Shown: one piece after another, positions 52,617 to 62,291 of the stretch
Position numbering within the stretch: position 1 is the first letter of the stretch
How the letters are laid out: each line of letters starts with the position of its first letter
Assembly (NCBI GenBank): GCA_028282885.1
Contig: JANQGX010000058.1
Coordinates: forward strand, 194,078-258,077
From: SAR324 cluster bacterium
GTDB taxonomy: Bacteria; SAR324; XYD2-FULL-50-16
DNA: 64,000 nt
Direction: 5' to 3'
The notes under the pieces: generated by a model
Told to the model about the DNA's origin: nothing
The model's input: only the letters and a program-made list of their open reading frames with translations
The model's database searches: none
Program-made: the position numbers and the translations under genes

Positions 52617-54236
52617 ATGATACCCAAAAAGTTCGATTTTCTGTGGCAATATGTGGATTATTGGGCGGAAGTGGACCCGACTAAAACAGCCATTCGTTTC
52701 GAAAACCTCATTTACAGTTGGGGCGACTTTCGGGAGTTAACCGATAATCTGGCGGGCTATTTTCTCAAGTCAGGTGTAAACAAGGGAGACATCATTGCCA
52801 CCATGCTGCCATCCTCCGCTGCTTACCTTCTCTCCCTGGTTGCGGCCGACAAGATCGGTGCAATCATCTGTGCGCTTGATATCAAATATAAATCCGCTGA
52901 CCTGAAAAAGTTCCTTTCCCATCTCAAACCTTCAGTGCTCATCGCTCTCAGTCAACAGGACAACTATAATATTGGCGAAGCCATACTGGCGGTCGAAAAA
53001 GACCTTGGTCTGGAAGACGGCATTCATCATCTGATGGTTGGCGAATCCGACTTCGGTGTATCCTTCGATTCCTGTCTGGTGGCAGATGCAACCCGGAAGG
53101 ATGAGTTATTGAAAGTCAGACAGGATCAGGATAGGGGAGACGGGATGCTGGTTGTGTTTACCGGCGGTACAACCGGAGTCCCCAAGGCAGCCCTTTTGTC
53201 TAAAACAAACGTAACCGGCATGGCCTACGTTGAAACGGAATTCCTGGGAAGATTTTTGAAACCGGATAAAAATGATAATCGCATCAAAACCATAGTATCC
53301 CTTCCGCCCAGCCATGTAGGTGGCACGGTCGAGTTAATGGGAAGCGGCATTGTTGGTGGAATGGAAATGATTATTCACGATACCTGGAGTCCGACAAGGG
53401 TAATGGAAACCATCCAGGAGGAGAAGGTTCGTTGGATGGGTGGCGTTCCCACGATGTATGCCATCATGCTGATTACACCCGAACTGGATCAGTACGATCT
53501 ATCCTCCCTTGAATTAGCTGTTTTGTCCGGAGAAAAAACGGATATCGAATTGCTGGATCTGGTCCAAAGTAAAATCTGCCCCAACCTCATTATCGGTTAC
53601 GGCAGCACGGAAGCAGGGTCTGAGGTGACCTTCACCGAACCCGGGGATGACTTCAATCTTATTGCCGATGGTTATGTGGGCAAACCCCTACCGGGAGTTA
53701 CGATAAGAATCGTTAATGAAGACGGCAAAACCCTGCCGGCAGGTGAATCCGGTGAAGTTCAAACCTTTGGCGATCTTACCATCAGCCACTATTTCCGAAT
53801 GCCGGAAGAGGATAAAGCAGGCTTCACGGAGGATGGATATTGTAAAACCGGTGATCTGGGTTACCTGACTTCGGAAGGAGGTCTCTATATTAAAGGGCGA
53901 ATCAAACATATCATCAGGGTAGGCTCCTACACTGTTATGCCTTCAGAAGTCGAAGAGGTTCTTTCCCAGGATGCATCGGTTGGAATGGTGGCCGTCATCG
54001 GAGTCCCGGACAAGATTCTGGGGGAAGTCGTCTGGGCTGTTGTGAACCCGGTACCCGGATCGGAGGTGGATACAAAGGCACTGATGGACGTCTGTAATGA
54101 GCAGTTAGCCAAGTTTAAAGTCCCCAAAAACATCATTGTTAAAAACGATTTACCGCTGACCCGTATCGGCAAGGTTCACCGGGTGGAATTGCAAAATGCC
54201 GTCATCAAGGAAATTGAAGGAGGTCTATATGACTAA
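52617..54236 (+). CDS. AMP-forming acyl-CoA ligase
   Basis: A 539-residue ligase. Motifs in order are FTGGTTGVPKAALLSK, GYGSTEAGSE, KTGDLGYLTSEGGLYIKGR, then VGSYTVMPSEVEEVL and the C-terminal LTRIGKVHR with the catalytic lysine. It converts a carboxylate to acyl-CoA. It lies 27 bases behind the CocE hydrolase gene and overlaps the crotonase start by eight bases, which supports a common substrate route. Confidence 0.92.
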   Translation: MIPKKFDFLWQYVDYWAEVDPTKTAIRFENLIYSWGDFRELTDNLAGYFLKSGVNKGDIIATMLPSSAAYLLSLVAADKIGAIICALDIKYKSADLKKFLSHLKPSVLIALSQQDNYNIGEAILAVEKDLGLEDGIHHLMVGESDFGVSFDSCLVADATRKDELLKVRQDQDRGDGMLVVFTGGTTGVPKAALLSKTNVTGMAYVETEFLGRFLKPDKNDNRIKTIVSLPPSHVGGTVELMGSGIVGGMEMIIHDTWSPTRVMETIQEEKVRWMGGVPTMYAIMLITPELDQYDLSSLELAVLSGEKTDIELLDLVQSKICPNLIIGYGSTEAGSEVTFTEPGDDFNLIADGYVGKPLPGVTIRIVNEDGKTLPAGESGEVQTFGDLTISHYFRMPEEDKAGFTEDGYCKTGDLGYLTSEGGLYIKGRIKHIIRVGSYTVMPSEVEEVLSQDASVGMVAVIGVPDKILGEVVWAVVNPVPGSEVDTKALMDVCNEQLAKFKVPKNIIVKNDLPLTRIGKVHRVELQNAVIKEIEGGLYD

Positions 54237-54999
54237 TCTGGTTACCTATGAAAATGAAAACAGAATCGGGCGCATAACGCTTAATAATCCCGACAAATCC
54301 AATCCGATTACCCGTGAAATTCTGGTCAAACTGGTTCGCCTTTTCAAAGAGAGTGCTGATAATAATGATAGCTGTGTCATCTATCGGGCCAACGGAAAGA
54401 ATTTCACTTTTGGCGCCGATCTCAAATACGGATACGAGTTGATGGGTGATCCGAGTCGAAGATCAGAAGCCGCCGATTACCTGTGGTATTGGCAGGAATT
54501 GACATCAGTGATGCTGGATCACCCCGGTATCATTATTGTCGGATACCACGGCTGGATTGTGGGCGGTGGATTTGAACATACCCTGACCTGCGATATGCGA
54601 ATTGCAGCAGATAACACACGGATTATGATGCCGGAACTGGATATCGGCATTTTCTTCTCCAATGCCTCTACCCGGTTGTTACCACAGATTGTCGGAGCGG
54701 GAAAGGCGAGGGAGCTGATGATTCTGGGAGAAGAGATCGATGTGGCGGAAGCATTGCGTATCGGCTTGGTAAACCGGGTCTGCCCCGTTGATCAGTTGGA
54801 TAATGTACTGAATGATATTGCCAACAGGATTGCCGGTAAAGAACCCCAGGCTTTAAGACTGGCCAAACAGTTACTGAATGAAGCCCAGGAAAAATCCATT
54901 GACGAGATGTTGTACAGGGAAGGAAGGGCCATGATTCAAACCGGTCAATCCGATGCGGCTGTATCCAGAATCAAGGCATTCCTGGAAATGAAATCTTAA
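54229..54999 (+). CDS. Enoyl-CoA hydratase/isomerase family protein
   Basis: About 256 residues of crotonase fold. FTFGADLKYGYEL and VGGGFEHTLTCDMRIA form the oxyanion site, and glutamates are kept in GGGFEH and MPELDIGIF. The next block (FFSNASTRLLPQIVG) departs from the usual GxGGTxRL, so the substrate pocket may differ from standard hydratases. The ATG at 54229 follows GGAGG and overlaps the ligase stop. Confidence 0.9.
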   Translation: MTNLVTYENENRIGRITLNNPDKSNPITREILVKLVRLFKESADNNDSCVIYRANGKNFTFGADLKYGYELMGDPSRRSEAADYLWYWQELTSVMLDHPGIIIVGYHGWIVGGGFEHTLTCDMRIAADNTRIMMPELDIGIFFSNASTRLLPQIVGAGKARELMILGEEIDVAEALRIGLVNRVCPVDQLDNVLNDIANRIAGKEPQALRLAKQLLNEAQEKSIDEMLYREGRAMIQTGQSDAAVSRIKAFLEMKS

Positions 55000-55011
55000 A
55001 AGGAGAGGATT

Positions 55012-56379
55012 ATGTCAGCTAAACTACAGCGCTCACTATCGTTAGCCGGGGCGGTGGCCTTAACGGTTGGGTTTGTTGTTGGAGGATCTATTTTCGTACT
55101 GATTCCGACCCTGGCCGGCATGACAGGGCCCAGCCTTTTTCTTGCCTACGCTTTGTCCGCCATACCAGCTATTTTTGCGGCCCTTTACCTGGCCCAGTTG
55201 GGAGGAGCTCTTCCCGTTACCGGTGCAAATTATGTCGCAGTGACACGGTGGATATCACCGATGGCGGGTTTTTCCATTTCCATGTCCGTCGTGGTGGCAA
55301 TGGTCTGTACCAACTGTCTGGTAGCCTGGGGATTTGCGGAGTATCTCGCATCATATATACCCGGAATACCGGTTATTTTCTATGCTATTGGCATCATTGT
55401 AGTATTTGCCTTAATAAACTGGATTGGCGTTCAATTCTTTGAAAAGATCCAGGTGCTGATGTTGGCAATCTTCATGCTGGCAATGCTGATCTTCGGAATT
55501 GGCGGATTGTTTCACATTCAACCTTCGCTACTGACCCCGATGTATCCGCGGGGTATGGGAGCATTCTTCACCGTTGTGGCCATTGCAACCTTCTCCTGGG
55601 CGGGTGTAATCGCTATTGTTGAGGTTGCCGGGGAGGTGCGAAATCCCAAACGAAATATTCCACTTACCATCGTCATTTCCATGGTTATCATCGCCATTCT
55701 ATACTCACTGCAGACTTTTGTATTTACCGGAACCCTGTCCTGGCAGGAATCAGCCGAAATCGGATCAACTGCCGTGTTGAAAGCAGCTTCCGGATTTCTT
55801 CCTCCCTGGGCAGTCGGCTTCCTGGCAATCGGGGCTTTGCTGGCCATGGCAACAACGGTGAATTCCATGATCCTGATGGGAGCCAGGGAGATCTTCGTCT
55901 GGTCTGGAGACCAGGTTGTCCCGGATTTATTCCGTAGAATCAGCCCCCGTTTCAACACCCCGGTGGTAACCATCTTCACCGTTACAGTACTTTCGATAAT
56001 CGGGGTTCTCTTCGCAGCGGATCTGGAGAAATACGCTTTGATGGTGATCTTTGCGCTGATGGTTATCCAATTTTTGGGCGCAACAGCAACCCTGAAGATA
56101 CCTAAAGCAGCTCCGGAGTTGTATCAAAAGGCATCTTTTCGTTTGGGATCTTTCGGACGATGGTTTACCTGGATTGGCTGTACGATCTGTTTTTTCGGTA
56201 TATTTGTTTTCGGGATTCTGGCAGATTATGTCACCTGTTTGGTTTTTCTGGGGATCTGGGTAGTTACGGCCATTTACTGGTTTTTCAGGAAAGTCTATCT
56301 CAACCGAAAAGGGATTGATCTGGTTGGCAATTTCAAGCAATTGGCTGAAGAACGACTCTCGGAGTTGGATAATACCTGA
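55012..56379 (+). CDS. APC-superfamily amino acid/polyamine permease
   Basis: A 455-residue transporter with twelve membrane segments. The first unwound helix motif GFVVGGSIFVL, the GGALPVTGANYVAV block and FSWAGVIAIVEVAGEVRNPKRNIP are typical of APC exchangers or symporters. AAAGGAGAGGATT precedes the ATG. As the last gene of the CocE operon it may import the amide or amino-acid-type substrate, or move a product. Confidence 0.92.
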   Translation: MSAKLQRSLSLAGAVALTVGFVVGGSIFVLIPTLAGMTGPSLFLAYALSAIPAIFAALYLAQLGGALPVTGANYVAVTRWISPMAGFSISMSVVVAMVCTNCLVAWGFAEYLASYIPGIPVIFYAIGIIVVFALINWIGVQFFEKIQVLMLAIFMLAMLIFGIGGLFHIQPSLLTPMYPRGMGAFFTVVAIATFSWAGVIAIVEVAGEVRNPKRNIPLTIVISMVIIAILYSLQTFVFTGTLSWQESAEIGSTAVLKAASGFLPPWAVGFLAIGALLAMATTVNSMILMGAREIFVWSGDQVVPDLFRRISPRFNTPVVTIFTVTVLSIIGVLFAADLEKYALMVIFALMVIQFLGATATLKIPKAAPELYQKASFRLGSFGRWFTWIGCTICFFGIFVFGILADYVTCLVFLGIWVVTAIYWFFRKVYLNRKGIDLVGNFKQLAEERLSELDNT

Positions 56380-56466
56380 TCAGACCTTATCCCGGCGGCT
56401 TTAATTCCGGTTTGTCTGCATTGAACCCCCTGCTGCATATTGATAAGTCAGTTAGTTCAATCCTTG

Positions 56467-56515
56467 AGCCGGTTTCGGCAACCCAGCAGGATATATCAGG
56501 TTGCCGAAGCCGGTT
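56467..56515. terminator. Long hairpin between convergent operons
   Basis: A 15-base-pair core (CCGGTTTCGGCAACC with GGTTGCCGAAGCCGG, one G-T pair), extendable to 17, with a 15-base loop. It lies 90 bases after the permease stop and faces the convergent binding-protein gene, so it probably ends transcription from one or both sides. No T-run follows. Confidence 0.55.
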
Positions 56516-56625
56516 GCACCCATCGACCATCGGCCGAAGCGGTTCCCCCCTTTTTTCCAATCAAAACCCGGAGAAACACCAGGAGATCAGAACATTGCAA
56601 TCAAACATTGATTCTACTATTTAAA

Positions 56626-57357
56626 CTACGGTTGCCAATCATTGTATGGTAGATCAATGGGGCTCATAATCTTCTGAAATTCGCCTTTGGCAGATAATCC
56701 CTCAATAGCTTTGGAAAGAGCCTGGTCGATTGGACCACCGCGCTCACCTTTGGGGAGAATTATCTTCACATCAAAAACTTTGTAGAGCTGGCGTTTGATA
56801 TTGGCTATTTTTCCGGTTTTCAGAAACCCGTCGGTGGCAAAATCGGCAAAGATGAAACCATCTATTCGACTAATTGACACCTTTTTCAGGCTGCACTCAA
56901 TACAATTGGTCGGTACCGTCTTAAATGGAAAATACTCGGTGTGAGCCGCATCGGTTTCAATCTTGGAGGTTTTCAACTGATCCATGGTCAATGGTTTGTT
57001 GACATTGGTGTACAAAACAAAGTTGACATGGAAGATGGTTGCGGTCGAATGATCATATGGGAGTTCCTTTTTGTAATACCCGGGACTCTTGATCAGAGGC
57101 ATGTGAAAATCCACTTTTCTGTCAATCACATTTTTCATGGAACGGGCAAAAGGATCCACACGGATAGGGATTTCGATACCCAGTTCTTTTGCCATTGCCT
57201 TGGTAAGATCAACCAGTACCCCCTTGTTTTTACTCTCCGCATAGACAGGCATTTTTGCCAAGCTGGCTTTCAGGTTATCGGCGGCGTAAACTGACAGGGG
57301 AAGCAAGACCATACCAATGATCATAATAGCAATTCTTTTTGCTTTATCTGCAAACAT
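56626..57357 (-). CDS. Periplasmic solute-binding-like protein (family 3 type)
   Basis: A 243-residue exported protein with signal peptide (MIIGMVLLPLSVYA). It resembles family-3 amino-acid-binding proteins: VYAESKNKGVLVDLTKAMAK, then LGIEIPIRVDPFARSMKNV and FHMPLIKSP. A CIEC pair lies mid-protein. CGGAGG precedes the ATG. It is at the 3' end of the ABC transporter genes after a 194-base gap and may be independent of them. Confidence 0.8.
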   Translation of the reverse strand: MFADKAKRIAIMIIGMVLLPLSVYAADNLKASLAKMPVYAESKNKGVLVDLTKAMAKELGIEIPIRVDPFARSMKNVIDRKVDFHMPLIKSPGYYKKELPYDHSTATIFHVNFVLYTNVNKPLTMDQLKTSKIETDAAHTEYFPFKTVPTNCIECSLKKVSISRIDGFIFADFATDGFLKTGKIANIKRQLYKVFDVKIILPKGERGGPIDQALSKAIEGLSAKGEFQKIMSPIDLPYNDWQP

Positions 57358-57551
57358 CGGGACCTCCGGCTAGGGATAACTCTTTATCATGCAAAACAAG
57401 GTTTGCCTGATGGATTGAGATTCATCCAAACCCTGGGCAGGTATGGATTGTTGGGAGCCGTTTATGGGGTTCTAATCGGCAAGACCTACCCCTATTGTAT
57501 TACATATGGGAAACAAATTTCAATAAAAAGCGAAGACTTCTTTAAATCGGC

Positions 57552-58634
57552 TCAGGACAGGATCATACTCTTTTCGGGGTTCAGGTGCAGATATACTTCC
57601 TGTCCCTCTTCAAAACTTACCTGGTGTGAAGCCTGGACGCGTATCATACTGTTTTTCAGCTTCACAAAAAAGAACAGCAGGTTACCTAGGTAGGCCATAT
57701 TGGATATTGTTCCTTTGAAGCAATTCTCATCGGCTTGGGGCCTGTCCGCTGTTACCTCAACATCTTCCGGACGTATGGAGGCGTAAATCTCGTCTTTAAC
57801 CGTTGCTTTTGAATGCTCGCTCATCCGGCAAAGCAATTTATCTGCAAACTCGGTTCGGACATAGGCGTTGGGTTTGTCCGGCACCTTCTCAACGATCTCC
57901 CCAGCCATGAAATTCATTGCACCTATAAAATCTGCAACAAATCGATTCGCAGGTTTTTCATAGATATCACGGGCATTGCCGATTTGTACCACATTTCCGG
58001 AATCCATAACGGCAATACGGTCTGAAATCACCATCGCTTCACCCTGGTCATGAGTGACATAGACCGAAGTGATATTCATGCGCCTGACAAGATCTTTGAT
58101 TTCAAAACGTAATTCTTCACGCAATTTGGCATCGAGATTACTGAGGGGTTCATCCAGCAACAGCACTTTGGGATTTCTGACCAGGGCGCGAGCTAATGCG
58201 ACCCTTTGCTGCTGCCCTCCACTTAACTGAGATGGGTAACGATTTTCCAAACCACTTAATCCCACGAGTTCAAGAACCCGAGCGGCACTTTCCTGTATCT
58301 CGCGCTTTGGCAGTTTCTGAAGCTTCAGGCCATATACGATGTTAGTAAAAACCTTCATATGAGGCCAGACTGCGTAATTCTGGAAGACCATACCGATCCC
58401 TCTCTTGGCAGGCGGGACAAAACCTTCGGCAAGCATGGATTGCCCATCAATGACAATATCCCCGTCTTCAGGTTTCTCCAAACCGGCTATACAGCGAAGT
58501 GTTGTCGTTTTTCCACAACCGCTGGGACCAAGAAGTGTCAACAATTCCCCCTTTTTGATTTCAAGATCAATCCGATTGATCGCCGTTACCTTATCAAAAG
58601 TCTTGAATAAGCCTTTAATCTCTATGAATGCCAT
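57552..58634 (-). CDS. ABC transporter ATP-binding protein, ferric iron/polyamine type
   Basis: About 360 residues. Walker A GPSGCGKTTTL, signature LSGGQQQRVALARAL, Walker B VLLLDEPLSNLDA, switch His in YVTHDQGEA, then a C-terminal TOBE domain. It energises import by the permease encoded upstream. The ATG at 58634 is preferred (GGAGA upstream). Substrate class is inferred from FbpC/PotA likeness: ferric iron, 2-aminoethylphosphonate, thiamine or polyamine. Confidence 0.93.
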   Translation of the reverse strand: MAFIEIKGLFKTFDKVTAINRIDLEIKKGELLTLLGPSGCGKTTTLRCIAGLEKPEDGDIVIDGQSMLAEGFVPPAKRGIGMVFQNYAVWPHMKVFTNIVYGLKLQKLPKREIQESAARVLELVGLSGLENRYPSQLSGGQQQRVALARALVRNPKVLLLDEPLSNLDAKLREELRFEIKDLVRRMNITSVYVTHDQGEAMVISDRIAVMDSGNVVQIGNARDIYEKPANRFVADFIGAMNFMAGEIVEKVPDKPNAYVRTEFADKLLCRMSEHSKATVKDEIYASIRPEDVEVTADRPQADENCFKGTISNMAYLGNLLFFFVKLKNSMIRVQASHQVSFEEGQEVYLHLNPEKSMILS

Positions 58635-58828
58635 GAAGCTTGTCTCCATCAAACAATTCAACGGTTATTAGTACACCAAGAAAACCTGGCAGATTTCACA
58701 TATCAAATGACAATCCGTAGGGATTCATTCGGATTTCAAAACATTGTCCCTTTGCTGTGGTGCTGAGGATTGGCTCAAAAATCCAATTTATGCTGCCGTT
58801 TGGACAGTTCAAATCATGGTTTATTAAC

Positions 58829-60505
58829 CTATTTATTGTCAGAGCCCCATGCCGCCCTGAGCACATTGCCACTGACCCGTGAGATAATCAACAGAAGAAC
58901 AAAGGTGATCACAATCATCAGAAAAGCCATGGCTGCGGCTATCCCGAATTCCATCCCACGATGCCAGTTCAGATAGATCCCGATAGGCATAGTTTCCCAA
59001 CCCCCGCGATAGAGGAATATTGCCGTTGATATCTCCTGAAATGCCATGATGAAAAACATGACAACACCAACCAGAACTCCCTTCAATAGAAGTGGCAGAG
59101 ATATACTCATAAAGGTTCTTATCTTCCCGGCCCCCGATACTTCGGAAGCTTCCTCAAGAGAGATATCCAACTGCAGATAGGATGAATGCGCCATCCGCAG
59201 AAAATAGGGTAACCTGCGTGCAAATAGAGCCAACGGCATGATGATCCAATGGGTCGCCAGCGGTATGTTTTCCCAGAACGCCAGCAGATAACTAACCCCC
59301 ACTGCCATGCCCGGAAAAGCGAGCATAAGGGTGATAATAAAATCGAGGGCGTTCTTCCCCGGCACCTTGGTGCGAACGATTATGTAAGCTGCCGGTAACC
59401 CGAAAATAACGCCAAATGCCAGGGCCACTCCGCTAAACAGAAAGGAGTTTTTAATCAGCAACGGCGTTTCCGTAAGAATCACCCGATAGTTATCCAACGT
59501 CCAGTAGGTTGGCAAAGGTTCGAATACCCATCTCCTGGAAAAAGAGGATAAACCAAGCACAATTGGAATTAACAATACTAAAACAGCAATAAATATCATG
59601 TAAATATATGCCCATATCTTCATCACGGGACCGGGTTCGATTATTCTGCCTTCCGAGGTAGTGCCCTTGGAAAGTCCCGTATACTTCCTTTTTTCAACCC
59701 ACCGTCTCGCCAAAAGAAATAGAAAAATACAAACAACCGATGATACAACCACGGCCACTATTCCCATGTACTTACGATGTAAATCGGTGAAGTGGTAAGC
59801 GATATTGATGTAGGCAACCGATGGCAGAAAATCGACCTGACCCAGAATCAGCGGGGTTAACCAGTCGGTGAAAGGCCAAAGGAACACAATAACGCCGCCC
59901 GCAAGATACGTGGGGGCACAGAGTGGCAGCGAGACCGTGATAAACCGCCAGAATCCGCTGGCTCCTTCAACTTCCGCCGCCTCTTCAAACGAAGGATCAA
60001 TATTGGTGAATCCCGCTGACAGGCTCAAGACAATGAAAGGGAGCATATGGAGAGACTGGATAAAAACCAGGCCGTGGAAGCCGTATATAAAATTCACCGG
60101 TTTTTCGATCAGCCCGATCTCCATCAAAACCAGGTTGAGTGTGCCATATTTGCCGAAGAAAATAATAAAGGCAAACACTCCGGCAAATGCGGGCAGGACG
60201 ATGGGTAACAGTGTGAGGGCAGTCAGGATCGTTTTCCCACGCTGTCGGTACCTGGCCAGAATATAAGCCAGGGGTACGCCAAAAATGGTTGTCGTAATGA
60301 GAACTGCCGCACTTAAGGCAAGTGTATTGGCAAAAGTCTTTAAATAGTAGGCATCTTTAAAAAACTCGATATAGTTCGAGATGCCGAAGTTGTCGGATCC
60401 TGAAATTTTGAAACTTTCAATAACCAGAAATGATAAAGGATAGATCACCAAAATGGCGATAACAATCCAAAGCAATCCTGCCAGAAACAAGTTGCCGCGT
60501 GACAT
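58829..60505 (-). CDS. ABC transporter permease, fused double domain (FbpB-like)
   Basis: About 558 residues with about twelve membrane segments, two fused BPD_transp_1 permease domains. Each has an EAA loop: EEAAEVEGASGFWRFITVSL and EEASEVSGAGKIRTFMSISL. A fused permease is usual in ferric-iron (FbpB/SfuB) and thiamine systems. AAAAGGAAATG precedes the ATG at 60505. It lies between the binding-protein and ATPase genes. Confidence 0.93.
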   Translation of the reverse strand: MSRGNLFLAGLLWIVIAILVIYPLSFLVIESFKISGSDNFGISNYIEFFKDAYYLKTFANTLALSAAVLITTTIFGVPLAYILARYRQRGKTILTALTLLPIVLPAFAGVFAFIIFFGKYGTLNLVLMEIGLIEKPVNFIYGFHGLVFIQSLHMLPFIVLSLSAGFTNIDPSFEEAAEVEGASGFWRFITVSLPLCAPTYLAGGVIVFLWPFTDWLTPLILGQVDFLPSVAYINIAYHFTDLHRKYMGIVAVVVSSVVCIFLFLLARRWVEKRKYTGLSKGTTSEGRIIEPGPVMKIWAYIYMIFIAVLVLLIPIVLGLSSFSRRWVFEPLPTYWTLDNYRVILTETPLLIKNSFLFSGVALAFGVIFGLPAAYIIVRTKVPGKNALDFIITLMLAFPGMAVGVSYLLAFWENIPLATHWIIMPLALFARRLPYFLRMAHSSYLQLDISLEEASEVSGAGKIRTFMSISLPLLLKGVLVGVVMFFIMAFQEISTAIFLYRGGWETMPIGIYLNWHRGMEFGIAAAMAFLMIVITFVLLLIISRVSGNVLRAAWGSDNK

Positions 60506-60600
60506 GGCATTTCCTTTTCGAGTCACTCATCAGAGCAGACAACCGGGTGTCAGTTGCCACCCGATTTGCCGTTGGGGATGAACCTATGATAATTTGCGTT

Positions 60601-61902
60601 TTATGGAGAAACCAGCAGGGCTCGAGCTTTGGCAGCAGCCAGACGTGCCGCAGCATAGTCACCGTCATATTCAAACAGTTTTCTGGCCTCTTTAATTTTC
60701 TTTTCGGCTTTACCAACACTCATCTTTTGGGATTTAGCCACCCTGATTTCCTCTTCTACCTCCTCTATGAGATAAAGACTGCTTTTTAGCTTACCCCATT
60801 TTCTATAAATTTCATACTCATAGAATCGATTCACCTCATCCCATCGTTTAGCGGCAAGTTCCAGGTCATACTCGATAAATCCAACATCCAGTGACCAGAA
60901 GGAGTCAGCTCCCAAGGCTTTTTTAGCGTGACTGGCCATGGTTACCCCTTCTTTTTCCCACTTGGCAAAGCTGATATCATTTCTGGCTGCAAAATAACCT
61001 CCCTGCAAAACGTGTTTCTGTCCGTCCATGCTGAACAACCAGTCCAGAAAGATTTTACCAACCTTCTCATTGGGCGCATTTTTCAAAAGGGCCACCGCTT
61101 CCGGGACGAGGATTGTTTGATCCGGCAGCAAATCGCTGACCGGGTACCCATCCCTTCGAGCCACCATTGCATTCATTTGCGGTTGAGCCATCCCGATAGG
61201 CACCTCTCCCCTGCTGGTGATGTGCGTGGTATCGGTGCTTCCGGTGGAAAACCTATCCAATTGGGCAGCCAGGAGTCTTAGATACTTCCATCCTTCTTTT
61301 TCGCCCCTGGATTGCAGCAGAATTTCCACGGCCTCATGCATTGTTCCTGAAGCATACGGCAATGTGTGCACAACACTCCCCCGATAGATTGGGTTCAGCA
61401 GATCATCCCATGTTTTGGGAGCTGGCAGCCTGAGCTTTTTTAGCACTTTCTGGTTATATAAATTGGTAACAATCCAGGGCGCAAAGCAGGTCCAAAGATG
61501 TCCTGCGTCTTTTACCTTCATTCCATGCCAATCTGCAGGAACCTTATCCCAGTCTTTGGGCTTATAGGGAACAATCCGCCCTTCCTGTTTCAGTAATTCA
61601 TGAGCCGGGGCACCAGCACCTAAAAATATATCCGCGTCTGGTTTGTTTCCCCAGGCTCTGACTTTATCCAGGCAAACAGGCCAGCCTCCGGGCCGAATAA
61701 AGGTAATATCTACCGACCTGCCATACTTTTTTTTGTAATAACTGGTAAATCCCTTGGTCAGACTCTGGGACAGTTCGGTGTAAACAGGACCGACCCACCC
61801 GAGTTTGTCCTGGGCTGCTAAATTAGTGGTAAGGGATGAAAGAAACAGAAAGGTAAAGGAAAGAACAGTAATGATTGGCAAGGACAAAATTCTTCTCTTC
61901 AT
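60601..61902 (-). CDS. ABC transporter substrate-binding protein, iron/thiamine type
   Basis: A 433-residue exported binding protein (signal peptide about 1-30). DADIFLGAGAPAHELLKQEGR, GTMHEAVEILL and GAPNEKVGKIFLDWLFS-like regions match the FbpA/AfuA group. The last 65 or so residues form an unusual charged helical tail (EEVEEEIRVAKSQ, KKIKEARKLFEYD) not typical of the family. Strong ribosome site AGGAGG. First gene of the transporter operon. Confidence 0.9.
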   Translation of the reverse strand: MKRRILSLPIITVLSFTFLFLSSLTTNLAAQDKLGWVGPVYTELSQSLTKGFTSYYKKKYGRSVDITFIRPGGWPVCLDKVRAWGNKPDADIFLGAGAPAHELLKQEGRIVPYKPKDWDKVPADWHGMKVKDAGHLWTCFAPWIVTNLYNQKVLKKLRLPAPKTWDDLLNPIYRGSVVHTLPYASGTMHEAVEILLQSRGEKEGWKYLRLLAAQLDRFSTGSTDTTHITSRGEVPIGMAQPQMNAMVARRDGYPVSDLLPDQTILVPEAVALLKNAPNEKVGKIFLDWLFSMDGQKHVLQGGYFAARNDISFAKWEKEGVTMASHAKKALGADSFWSLDVGFIEYDLELAAKRWDEVNRFYEYEIYRKWGKLKSSLYLIEEVEEEIRVAKSQKMSVGKAEKKIKEARKLFEYDGDYAAARLAAAKARALLVSP

Positions 61903-62291
61903 GTTGACCTCCTGGGTTAACGAATTGATGAAAAAACTTCTATCTGTTCAACCAACTACTGATTAGCGCATGACTCTTCGCGACCTACAACCTATGGTAG
62001 TTGCTCACAAATGTCAAACGAAATTCTATTCAGATATCAACATCACAACACTACATCGCTTAACAGTCAGTCCTCATGTGATTTCAATTTAGTGTGTTTA
62101 GCGAGCCTGTTCTTTCAAAAACCGGCTTGGTTCCCGATCCTCTTTAGCTGCCCATTTCAGATTTAAGAGTTGAACATTAAATTGATCCGGAAATAGCCGG
62201 AGCTGAACTGAAGGGGTATTGATAAATGATGCTGAATCGGGCGGACATCGTGCCTGCCCGGAAAGGATTTGGTATATTGGTATCGCTGTTG
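61903..62291. other. Intergenic region upstream of the ABC operon
   Basis: About 390 bases; no gene supported. The transporter promoter should be on the minus strand; no Fur-type box could be defined by eye. Confidence 0.3.
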
